Below are positions 20,201 to 29,465 of a DNA stretch of 36,000 nucleotides, in pieces. The notes under the pieces were generated by a model that saw only the letters and a program-made list of their open reading frames with translations, did not search any database and was not told where the DNA came from. The first letter of the stretch is position 1, and the number at the start of each line of letters is the position of its first letter. The stretch is from Mesostigma viride (Eukaryota; Streptophyta; Mesostigmatophyceae; Mesostigmatales; Mesostigmataceae). The DNA is taken from NCBI GenBank assembly GCA_009746045.1, contig RPFO01000123.1, positions 1 through 36,000 of the forward strand, given 5' to 3'. A program made the position numbers and the translations under genes.

Positions 20201-22155
20201 CGCGAGCTGGTGCTCCGTACCTGGGGATGCTTGCACCCCGGGTTGGAGCCGGATGGCTGGCACTGGCGACCCGTGTCTCGGTCCGCGGCCTGCGGCTTTT
20301 TCTTCGGAAATTGCTGCTGGCCAGCAAACTTTGCAATTGCCTTCCGCCGAGGGGGGGGTGGTTGGGGCTGGGGACGGCGATGGGAAAAGCGTCTAAGCTA
20401 GAAATTTTTTCCCCACGCATAGAAACCTCGGGGGGGAATGCGGTCTTGGCTGAACGGACTCTCGTTCAGCCAGGTGCCTGGGGCTGTGGCCTCGGGCATC
20501 CGGGCTGGCGGGGCCTGGGCTAGGTCCACGTTTTTTCTCGAAGCACCCCGGGTCTATGGGGAGACGGCCATAGCGGTACCGACTCGGGGCCCCGAGAGGG
20601 GTCATGATAGGCTGGCCGTGCGCAATCGCAGTGCAAATGCGCTGGGCCTTTTTGGGCCTGGCCATGCATCCACAGCCGCCGGGCACACGCCTCCCGATGT
20701 GGGGGGGCTCCCGTTTTGCGGCAGGGCGGTCACTTGTGACAACGAGCAAGGTGGAGTGCGGCTTCAAGGGAAAGCCAGGGCGGGGGTGATTGGGCAACGT
20801 ACTTCATGAAGGGCCTTGAACGGCGTGCCTCCGGGCATGTCAATTAGTGTCACATGTATGCTTCCACTTATTGTTTTAATGAAGATGCTGGTTTTTGTGG
20901 GAGCTACGTGGGACATGAATCGGGGTTCTTTGAACGGAGTTTCTTCTATACGTGAATGCGGGAACAAGAGGCCGCTGGATGAGCGGCTTATAGGTCGCAG
21001 TGTTTACTCGTAGTTGTTTGGCTAGAGCTTTTGTGATTAGTAGATGCAATATAGTGCATGGTTGAAAAATGAATTAAATAAAATGTGCGTTCCGCGCTTG
21101 GGTTGATTATACCCGGGCGGAACGGGGCGTGAGGTGCAGTGCCCCTGAAAAGAACAACCTACGCATTATTTAATACTAGCCGTGCAGATTCGGGATATTC
21201 TACCCCGGTCTGTACGGTTAGCGTCTTACTAGCATCCACTAAACATAAGGGTTTAATGACGTCAGTTAGCTAGGGATAAGGGAGGTTTTGCGACTAAAAG
21301 CCGCTCTGGCTGGTTTTGTCGGCCTCTTTCTTTGCTCCCCACCCACCCACCCTTGTCTTGGTTGCCTCTAGGGCAACGTACTTCCGGGCATGTCAATTAG
21401 TGTCACAATCTTATAATTGTTGAGTGCCAACGGCCGTTGGAGTTGGGAAATGTGCTGTGATGTTGTTTCATGGATTTACAATTGCAGATTCCCACGTCCG
21501 GTAAGGAGCGAGGCCCGATCCGAGATATCTCCACGGCACACCAGTGGCGACTGGACAAAAAGGGCGAGCAGGTCGAGGTGGTTCAGCTCAGGCGTTTTTC
21601 ATGCTTCAGTTGTGCGGAGTGCCGAGAGGGCAAGTGGAGGACATGCCCAAATGATTGGAGCAGCTCGTCGTGGACTGTAAAACTCCAGGCGAGTAAGTCG
21701 CGGAACCCCACGCGATATCCGGGAACCCGCCTGAACCACCTTCAAACGGCAAGAAACGAGTTGGGGCGTGGTTTGCAGGAGGGGGAGGCCGTCGCAGTCG
21801 CATCTGAGAGGGGGCACAAGGACCATGTGCCCGACCACCCGTACTGGTTGGCGAAAGTTGTTCGAGTCGCCCACCAACTCGACAAGGATGAGTGTTTAAA
21901 CAAACATACCGGGGGGGGGGCGAGGTTTTTAAGAAAGGCAACTGGGTAATGTACGTAAAATACTTCGAGAGGTGCTCCTCCTCCGGATCGGACGCCCGAC
22001 GCTTCTTCTGGAACCCAGACGACCGAGAACCCTTAACTGCAATCGTGTGCTACCTGAGCGTCGCAAAGGTCACGAAGGGCAAGTGGGAAGGACATCCGGA
22101 CAACACGCGACAGGGCTGGTTCACAATTGCGAAGAAGGTGGACGCCGAAATTACG
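17259..22155 (+). CDS. Spliced transposase-like gene with RNase-H/DDE-type motifs (two frame breaks, 3' end missing)
   Basis: Three exons: 17259 (or just after an acceptor at 17274) to 18424, 18563-19318 and 21488-22155. Donors are GTAAGC, GTAAGT and GTACGT; acceptors are TTGCAG. All junctions are phase 0. Exon 2 holds the probable catalytic core: VVVLMDYSENY, then WISWSDNCKEQFQSR, then YSCAGHGKGESDGEGG, a set I know from a widespread uncharacterised transposase-like family in animals and algae. Upstream is a cysteine motif (TCNECG); exon 3 has a CFSCAECREGKWRTC motif typical of the same family's C terminus. Within exon 1 (G13 run, 18238-18250) and exon 3 (G10 run, 21911-21920) the frame breaks, and one additional G would repair each. 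After the donor at 22156 no acceptor or exon can be found before the GT-rich array, so the 3' end is lost or far away. Probably a decayed or misassembled mobile-element gene. Confidence 0.75.
19319..21487 (+). other. Large phase-0 intron carrying palindromes and a 1.87-kb insertion
   Basis: The donor GTAAGT is at 19319 and the acceptor TTGCAG ends at 21487. Palindromes lie at 19415, 19457, 19504 and 21427, each followed by AG and a TGGAAAT-like stretch, so the intron was itself made of short tandem units before the insertion at 19537 split one of them. Confidence 0.75.
19537..21406. mobile_element. Non-autonomous, partly dimeric insertion with 11-bp target-site duplication
   Basis: AATCTTATAAT stands immediately before (19526-19536) and after (21407-21417) the element. 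Removing the element and one copy gives GGAAATCTTATAATTGTTGAGTG (written here only as overlapping parts: GGAAATCTTATAAT and ATAATTGTTGAGTG), which matches the neighbouring unit GGAAAATCATATAATTGTGG at 19434. A 418-bp segment at 19537-19954 is repeated at 20921-21337 with one C missing. The tail GGGCATGTCAATTAGTGTCAC ending at 21406 has a copy at about 20836-20856. The element is therefore a head-to-tail dimer whose second unit lacks its middle, or an LTR-like structure with an extra tail. A hairpin-forming stretch (GTTCCGC...GCGGAAC) lies near 19706 and 21088. No coding sequence is evident; the termini are not TG...CA and there is no poly-A tail. Class is undetermined. Confidence 0.8.
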
Positions 22156-22469
22156 GTACGTCATTCCAAACATAACTGTGTAAAATTGGTGTTTGTATGT
22201 CCCATGTGTTTTTTTTGTCGACGTTCGTTCACCTTACTACTACATTACATACGGGGCAATGGCAGCCTATACTTTAGCTTGGCTGAATGGCGCAGTTCGC
22301 ATATCTTAATTTCTCAAAGCCAACGGCCGTTGGACTTACGAAACTGGACAAGTGCCAAGTGCGGATTGGGTACTATTATTGTTGAGGATGACCAGTTGTG
22401 TTTATATATTTTTGCATGGTGGCGGATGACTTGGCGTGTTGTTGCATTTTTACATACGGGTGTATGGTA
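22156..22469 (+). other. Unfinished intron after exon 3, with palindrome
   Basis: Begins GTACGT at 22156 and contains CCAACGGCCGTTGG at 22320-22333. There is no acceptor with a believable downstream exon before the telomere-like tract. Confidence 0.5.
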
Positions 22470-22503
22470 GGCCTTAAACCCTAAACCCCTACACTCCTAA
22501 ACC
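22470..22503. repeat. Degenerate interstitial telomere-like tract
   Basis: TTAAACCCTAAACCCC followed by TACACTCCTAAACC resembles two to four imperfect copies of the plant-type telomere C-strand CCCTAAA. It marks the junction between the transposase-like gene's last intron and the GT-rich array. Confidence 0.45.
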
Positions 22504-24598
22504 ATGTTTACCCTTATATGTTGGGTGTGTTGGGTGAATGTTGGGTATGTGTGTTGGGGCGTGTGTGTTGTGTGTGTGTTGGGTGCATTCATAAAGGTGT
22601 GGGGGGGTGTAGGGTGTGTGCAAAGTGTCTTGTGTGTTGATGTTGGGTGTGGGGGGGGGGAGGTACATGTGTGTTGTGTGTGTGTCTTAGTAGGTGTGTT
22701 GTGTGTGTGACTTAGGTGTGTGTGTTGTTTGTGTTGGATATGTGTTGTGTGTGTGTGTGTGTTGTGTGTGTAGGGTGTCTTGTGTGTTGGTGTCTTGTTT
22801 TTAGTAGGTGTTGGGTGTGTGTATGTCGGGTGCAAACATAGTGTGTGTGTGTGTGTGTGTTCGGTATGTGTGTTGGGTGTCTTTTGTGTGTGTTGTGTGT
22901 GTTGGGGCGTGTGTGTGTGCTCTGTGTATGTATGTTGTGTGTGTGTGTGTGTGTTGGGGCGTGTGCCTGTGTGTGTTGTGTGCATGTTAATTGTCATGTA
23001 TTGGTGTTGAGTGTGTGGGGGGGGATGGACGTGTGTGTTGTGTGTGACTTATGTGTGTTATGTGTGTGTTGTGTGTGACTTAAGTGTCTTTTGTGTGTGT
23101 TGTGTGTGTTGGATGTGTGGTGTGGGTGTGGGTGTGGGTGTGTGGGTGTGGGGGGGGGGTGCCAAGTGTCTTGTGTGTTGGTATTGGGTGTGTGTGGGGG
23201 GGTGTACGTGTGTGTTGTGTGTGACTTAGGTGTGTTTTGTGTGTGTTGTGTGTGATTGACCTAGGGGTGTGTTGCGTGTGTGTGTATGTGTTGTGTGGTG
23301 TGTTGTTTGCATGTTAATTGTCATGTGTTGGTGTTGTGGGGGGGGGGGATGTACGTGTACGTGTGTTGTGTGTTGGTGTCTTATTTTTAGGTGTTGGTGT
23401 GTGTGTCGTGGGTGCAAACATTGTGTGTGTGTGTGTTAAGTGTGTGTTGGGTGTCTTGTGTGTTGGTGTCTTATTTTTAGGTGTTGGGTGTGTGTGTGTC
23501 GTGGGTGCAAACATTGTGTGTGTGTGTGTGTGTGTGTTGGGTGTGTGTTGGGTGTCTTGTGTGTTGGTGTCTTGTTTTTAGTAGGTGTTGTGTGTGCGTG
23601 TTTTCGGTATGTGTGTTGGGTGTCTTGTGTGTGTGTGGTGTGTGTTTGGGTGTTGTTGTGTGTGCATGCAGTGTTGGGGCATGTGTGTGTGTTGGGGCAT
23701 GTGTGTCAGTGTGTGTGTTATGGCATGTTAATTGTCATGTGTTGGTGTTGTGGGGGGGGGGGGGGATGTACGTGTGTGTTGTGTGTTACTTAGGTGTGTT
23801 ATGTGTGTGTCTTGGGTGTGGGTGTCGTGGGTGCAAACATTGTGTGTGTGTGTGTGTTGGGTGTGTGTTGGGTGTCTTGTGTGTTGGTGTCTTGTTTTTA
23901 GTAGGTGTTGTGTGTGCGTGTTTTCGGTATGTGTGTTGTGTGTCTTTTGTGTGTGTGGTGTGTGTTTGGGTGTTGTTGTGTGTGCAGTGTTGGGGCATGT
24001 GTGTGTGTGTGTTGGGGCATGTGTGTGTGTGTTGGGGCATGTGTGTCAGTGTGTTGTGGCATGTTAATTGTCATGTGTTGGTGTTGTGTGTGTGGGGGGG
24101 GGATGTACGTGTGTGTTGTGTGTTACTTAGGTGTGTTCTGTGTGTGTTGCGTGTGTGTGATTGTGTGTCTTGGGTGTGTGTTGGGTGTCTTGTGTGTTGG
24201 TGTCTTGTTTTAGTAGGTGTTGTGTGTGTGTGTACGTTGGGTGCAAACATAGTGTGTGTGTGTGTGTCGGGTATGTGTGTTGTGTGTCTTTTGTGTGTGT
24301 TGTGTGTGTTGGATGTGTGGTGTGGGTGTGGGTGTGGGTGTGTGGGTGTGGGGGGGGGGGTGCCAAGTGTCTTGTGTGTTGGTATTGGGTGTGTGTGGGG
24401 GGGGATGTACATGTGTGTTGTGTGTTACTTAGGTGTGTTCTATGTGTGTTGCGTGTGTGTGATTGTGTGTCTTGTGTGTGTGTTGGGTGTCTTGTGTGTT
24501 GGTGTCTTGTTTTTAGTAGGTGTTGGGTGTGGGTGTACGTTGGGTGCAAACATAGTGTGTGTGTGTGTCTGTGTGTCGGGTATGTGTGTTGTGTGTCT
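22504..24598. repeat. GT-rich minisatellite, left part
   Basis: About 2.1 kb with strong strand bias (G and T on plus), built from GTGTGTTGGGTGTC, TTGGTGTCTTGTTTTTAG, GTGGGTGCAAACAT and GGCATGTTAATTGTCATG modules in a longer irregular order. It stops abruptly at 24598 at the edge of the 11-kb element and resumes at 35632. Frames through it code for Cys/Val-rich or His/Thr-rich peptides and are not genes. Confidence 0.94.
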
Positions 24599-24627
24599 GG
24601 GTGGTTTTACCGGATTAGGATACATTT
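24599..24627 (+). repeat. Left terminal inverted repeat
   Basis: 29 bp, from GGGTGGTTTTACCGG to GATACATTT, an exact inverse match to 35603-35631. A second AGGATACATTT follows at 24636-24646. Confidence 0.95.
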
Positions 24628-24988
24628 TTTTGTTTAGGATACATTTGATGCACTGTGCAGTTTTCAGATGTGTTTGAGGGGGTTGATTGCGCCTAACATG
24701 CATTTTATTGAAGCAATGAGTTTCCCAAGATATACATGATATAAACTAAGACAATTGACCCATTAAGGCAATGAGACAACATCAATAAGACAACTTATGC
24801 CAATTGAATAAGACAACTCAACCTTACAGGACGTTGGGCCATCATACGTCCGGAATAATTGTCTCACTTATTACATAACCAAACTTTTTGAGGGATCGCC
24901 ATGGTTGCATGGTTTCAACACATGCGCCCTGCACTCATGTGCATCAAAGGTGTTGCGTCTAGTGCCAACTCAGTGTCAAAGAACTGAT
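24628..24988. other. Left subterminal region
   Basis: AT-rich, non-coding. It contains TTTAGGATACATTTGATG (a repeat of part of the TIR) and three AGACAAC motifs between 24770 and 24820. AGACAAC also occurs twice in the right subterminal region, so these are candidate transposase-binding repeats. Confidence 0.55.
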
Positions 24989-26214
24989 TCAATCATATTT
25001 CCCCCGTGGCCATGAAGGCCCACATGAGTTAAACATGGCCGAGAGTGATTGCATCATCCTTCTTGGCGACATCGGTCTTGACGACGTCGATGGGGAAGAC
25101 GGCAGCACCTGCATGTGAACAAAAGAATCCATGAATTGTGGCATCCAAAGGCAACAACATATTAGCATCCCATTGAACACGCAGCCACGCTGACCCGGCC
25201 ATCCAGCCGCCCACGCAGCCACAAAGCCAGCCAGCCACGCAGTGACGCACCCACCCAGCCACACATCCACGCATCCACGCACCCGGCACCCCCCCCAGCC
25301 AGCCAGCCAGCCAGCCACGCAGCCACGCAGCAGCGCAGCCACGCAGCCACGCAGCCACACAGCCACGCACCCTCCTTTCCAGCCAAGCAGCCACGCAGTC
25401 ACACAGTCAACCCCCCCATCCCCCCCCCCCCCCCCCCCCACCCCCCCACCCACCCACCCCACCCCCCCCACCCCACCCACCCACCCCACCCACCCACCCC
25501 ACCCCCCACCCCACCCACTCAACACTACACGAATGACTCACAAAGAACTGCTGCACCACCGATGATCCCTGCGGGAACTGCTCTGCTGCCGACGGTCCCT
25601 GCGAAAACTGCTGCAGTGCCGACCATGCCTGTGGAATCTGCCACATTGCCGACGCTGCCTGCGGGAACTGAAGCGCTGCTGGTGACGCCAGCTGTAACTG
25701 AAGTGCTCCCGACGATGCCTGCGGGAACTGCTGTGTTGCCGGTGACGCCAGCTGTAGATGAAGCACTGCCGACGATGCCTGCGGGAACTGCTGCTGCTGC
25801 TGCTGCGGGAACTGCTGCTGCTGCTGCGGGAACTGCTGCTGCTGCTGCGGGAACTGCTGCTGCTGCTGCGGGAACTGCTGCTGCTGCTGCGGGAACTGCT
25901 GCTGCTGCTGCGGGAACTGCTGCTGCTGCTGCGGGAACTGCTGCTGCTGCTGCGGGAACTGCTGCTGCTGCTGCGGGAACTGCTGCTGCTGCTGCGGGAA
26001 CTGCTGCTGCTGCTGCGGGAACTGCTGCTGCTGCTGCGGGAACTGCTGCTGCTGCTGCGGGAACTGCTGCTGCTGCTGCGGGAACTGCTGCTGCTGCTGC
26101 GGGAACTGCTGCTGCTGCTGCGGGAACTGCTGGTGCTGCTGCTGCTGCTGCGGCGGCGGCTGCGGGAACTGCTGCTGCTGTTGCTGTAGCTGTTGCTGTA
26201 GCTGTTGCTGTTGC

Positions 26215-26304
<90 letters not shown>

Positions 26305-27773
26305 AGTTGCTGCTGCAGTTGCTGCTGCTGCTGCTGCAGTTGCTGCTCCAGCTGGACCACTTGTTTCTGCACCTCTTTGTACAGCTGCAAACCAAGCTGT
26401 TCAACCTTCTTGCTTTGGTTCTCCATAGCTCGTTGCATCTCTCTCATCGTCTGTTCCACGCCCACCAGTACGGGGGTCGGCGGCGGCAGCGGCTGGGTAC
26501 GCTCTGGCTGGGTGCGCTCTGGCTGCCGGCGTTTCTCTGCCGGCTGGGAGGACTTGGCTTTGCTGTTCCGCTTGGGTCGCTGTTGTGCGTTGGTGACGTC
26601 CACCAAAGGCGTGGCTGCCTCTGGGGGCTTCACTATGGGCGGGAGGGCACGCACTCGCATCCCCCGGCTAGGCGCCGGAGGCCACGCCGCTGCAGCAGGA
26701 CCTGAATACAAGGCAAGGGCGGGGTCCCTAGGAAATCCTGTTGTCAAGATGCATGGGACCTCAGCGAGGAAGTCCCATGTCATCTGGGACACCAGCTCAC
26801 CTTGGTGCGACTGGGCCCAGGCGAGAGTGCGCTCAATACGCTCGTTTCGCGCACTCTCCGGAAATGTGTCAACTACCTTGAATCCGGGGATGTGCCCAGT
26901 GGCAGGGTCACGATCGACGACCATGCACACCACATCTGTCATCTTGATGGTAGAGGATCTCCCCCGTGCCGCATTTGTGTATGCCGATTTTAATGTTTTC
27001 TTTGTTGTGTAGGTCGTTTGGGCGACCAGCACCGCTTGCAGCTGTTTGTCGATGGTGAGGCCCCCCACCACCACCCCGAGGGTATCCCAGCCAGAAATTT
27101 CCACGACAGACAGTGCCATCGGTCCACTGCGGCTAAAAGACCTTGCAGTAGGGACCGGCGTGCCATCGTCCCGCTTTTCAGGAACGCCGGCCTCAGGTAG
27201 AGGGGAAGAGAACAGAGCCTCCTTAGTGGCGTCCAGCCCCGAACCCGGGTTTGAATGACCATGCTCGTCGGCAGGACGCTGAGGAGACATCGGGGAATCT
27301 TTCTCGTTTGTCGCATTTGCAGCCCCATCATGATGGAAGTCATCCTCTGCCATTGCAGCTTCATCATCACAACCGACATCATCATCGAAATTCAGGTCAT
27401 CCTCGGTGACGGGCGGGCGAAACGAATTATCCGGGCACTCTGGGCTGATAGTGGAAGGCTCCGTGGGCTTAATGTTGCTAGTGTGCCCTGGCTGCTCGAG
27501 CGTGGCGCACGGCTGGCATCGTGGAGGGCCGCCGCAGTCAGAGCATTGCCATTCCGTGCCGTCACCGTCGTCTGCGTGCCTGAAAATATGCGTACAGATG
27601 CCGTGCAGGACCTTGCCACATCGGCCGGCGCATTGGTGGTTTGCACCGGCCAAAAAATCTACTTTCATGGCACCAGGTTTCTTTCCTAGCACCCATTTTC
27701 TACAATCGTCCCCGGCATAACACAAATCACTCAATTCGTCCATGTCATCGCTTCGGCTATCAGCATCGGGCAT
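24989..27773 (-). CDS. Cys/His zinc-binding, coiled-coil, polyglutamine protein of the transposon
   Basis: Exon 1 is 27773-25542 (744 codons). A donor GTGAGT at 25541 and an acceptor CATGCAG ending at 25109 define an intron, phase 0, leading to a last exon 25108-24989 with a stop at 24989. An alternative last-exon frame ending at 25029 (AVFPIDVVKTDVAKKDDAI) looks more protein-like but needs another phase. Residues ~18-95 form a Cys/His cluster (C..GDDC, CAGRCGKVLHGIC, H..., CSDCGG..RCQPC) resembling a PHD/zinc-ribbon-like fold. A conserved-looking middle domain (~215-345) is unknown to me. Next come a Pro/Lys/Arg stretch, a coiled coil (QTMREMQRAMENQSKKVEQL), a long polyQ tract, and about 17 QQQQQFP units. 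It may be a DNA- or chromatin-targeting partner of the large protein; that is inference from the shared element. Confidence 0.68.
25109..25541 (-). other. Low-complexity intron of the polyglutamine gene
   Basis: Bounded by GTGAGT and GCAG in the minus direction. It contains a degenerate CCAGCCACGCAG repeat (25200-25400) and a C-rich (CCCACCC)n run (25410-25520) on the plus strand. Unlike the host-type introns it has no CCAACGGCCGTTGG. Confidence 0.65.
25789..26345 (-). repeat. CAG/CAA trinucleotide and 21-bp repeats encoding glutamine tracts
   Basis: On the coding strand, 25789-26150 is a tandem of about 17 units coding QQQQQFP; farther upstream lie pure CAA (26217-26249) and pure CAG (26250-26303) runs. 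The seven-residue unit is highly uniform, so it is recently expanded or homogenised. Opposite-strand frames (polyalanine, polyleucine) are shadows. Confidence 0.93.
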
Positions 27774-27889
27774 AGTTCCCGTGGCTAGTGCCCATCACCT
27801 TCCACCTTGAGCGGGGCGAAGTCACGAATTCAAGCGCGAAGTGCATTTGAATCAAGCGGGAACTGGGTGACACTGCTTGAAGACAGGTG

Positions 27890-28960
27890 AAGACGCGGTG
27901 AAGACGTGAAGACGTGAAGACGTGAAGACGTGAAGACGTGAAGACGTTCAGACACGATACGGCAAGTTCAGGTGAAGTTCAGGTGTTCAGGTGAAGCCGT
28001 GAAGACGTGAAGCCGTGAAGCCGTGAAGACGTGGTGAAGACAGGTGAAGACGCGGTGAAGACGTGAAGACGTGAAGACGTGAAGACGTTCAGACACGATA
28101 CGGCAAGTTCAGGTGAAGTTCAGGTGTTCAGGTGAAGCCGTGAAGACGTGAAGCCGTGAAGCCGTGAAGACGTGGTGAAGACAGGTGAAGACGCGGTGAA
28201 GACGTGAAGACGTGAAGACGTGAAGACGTGAAGACGTTCAGACACGATACGGCAAGTTCAGGTGAAGTTCAGGTGTTCAGGTGAAGCCGTGAAGACGTGA
28301 AGCCGTGAAGCCGTGAAGACGTGGTGAAGACAGGTGAAGACGCGGTGAAGACGTGAAGACGTGAAGACGTGAAGACGTTCAGACACGATACGGCAAGTTC
28401 AGGTGAAGTTCAGGTGTTCAGGTGAAGCCGTGAAGACGTGAAGCCGTGAAGCCGTGAAGACGTGGTGAAGACAGGTGAAGACGCGGTGAAGACGTGAAGA
28501 CGTGAAGACGTGAAGACGTGAAGACGTTCAGACACGATACGGCAAGTTCAGGTGAAGTTCAGGTGTTCAGGTGAAGCCGTGAAGACGTGAAGCCGTGAAG
28601 CCGTGAAGACGTGGTGAAGACAGGTGAAGACGCGGTGAAGACGTGAAGACGTGAAGACGTGAAGACGTTCAGACACGATACGGCAAGTTCAGGTGAAGTT
28701 CAGGTGTTCAGGTGAAGCCGTGAAGACGTGAAGCCGTGAAGCCGTGAAGACGTGGTGAAGACAGGTGAAGACGCGGTGAAGACGTGAAGACGTGAAGACG
28801 TGAAGACGTGAAGACGTTCAGACACGATACGGCAAGTTCAGGTGAAGTTCAGGTGTTCAGGTGAAGTCGTGAAGACGTGAAGACGTGGTGAAGACAGGTG
28901 AAGACGCGGTGAAGACGTGAAGACGGGAAGACGTGAAGACGTGAAGACAAGTTCAATGCA
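27890..28960. repeat. GTGAAGAC-based array with alternating 141/149-bp higher-order period
   Basis: TTCAGACACGATACGGC recurs at 27947, 28088, 28237, 28378, 28527, 28668 and 28817, so spacing alternates 141, 149, 141, 149, 141, 149. The 8-bp difference is one extra GTGAAGAC unit. Hence the true period is a 290-bp dimer. It lies in the 1.7-kb gap between the two divergent genes of the transposon, where a shared promoter or binding region is expected. Confidence 0.95.
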
Positions 28961-29465
28961 GCACTCAGCCGCAGCAGTCGCACGCAGGTAGAAACGAGTA
29001 TTGCTGCTTGAATCTTATAATTCCTATCGAATGTAAAACAGGCTTTTCGTAAAGAAATCCGATGTGTGGGCGGGCTTTACATAGTTGCGATTTCTGGCCT
29101 GCGATTTCTGGCCTGCGCTGGTTGTCTCTTTGATAGTGCTTCTGCCCAAGCACTACCGGCTGTAAAACAGTATACTTCTTGAAGAAATCAGTTGGGGCTT
29201 TGTTGGGCGTCACATTTGACCGGTGGGCGGAGTTTCCTGCTTCTGTGAAGGCGCCATCGAATGTAGATCAGTAGATTTTCTAAAGAAATCTGAGGTGTGG
29301 GCAGGGCCTTTATTGCTTGTGTCCATCCACCACCGGATGTAGAACAGTAGACTTATTGAAGAAATCAGTTTAGGGTTTTGTTGGGCGCCACATTTGAGCG
29401 GTGGGCGGGGTTTCTTGCTTCTGTCCAAGCACCACCGGGTGTAATACAGTAGATTTCCTATTAAC
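28961..29465. promoter_or_regulatory. Degenerate repeats immediately upstream of the large transposon gene
   Basis: Four diverged modules of about 60-120 bp share AAGAAATC, GTGGGCGG, GCTTCTG, CCACCGG and TGTAAAACAGTAGA (near 29050, 29165, 29275 and 29360, with a last half module ending at 29457). They run to within a few bases of the ATG at 29466, so they form its 5' leader or promoter. No TATA box is evident. The regulatory role is inferred from position only. Confidence 0.5.

Noticed and set aside
19537-21337. Simple LTR retrotransposon or solo-LTR pair
   Set aside because: The direct repeats do not begin TG and end CA, the right repeat is followed by a 69-bp tail inside the target duplication, and the duplication is 11 bp rather than 4-6 bp.
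22504-24703. Cys/Val-rich (398 codons) and His/Thr-rich frames in the GT array
   Set aside because: Composition is dictated by TGTG/CACA sequence; frames are open on both strands and switch freely.
25562-26705. Plus-strand polyalanine and polyleucine frames
   Set aside because: They are antisense shadows of the glutamine-coding repeat of the minus-strand gene.
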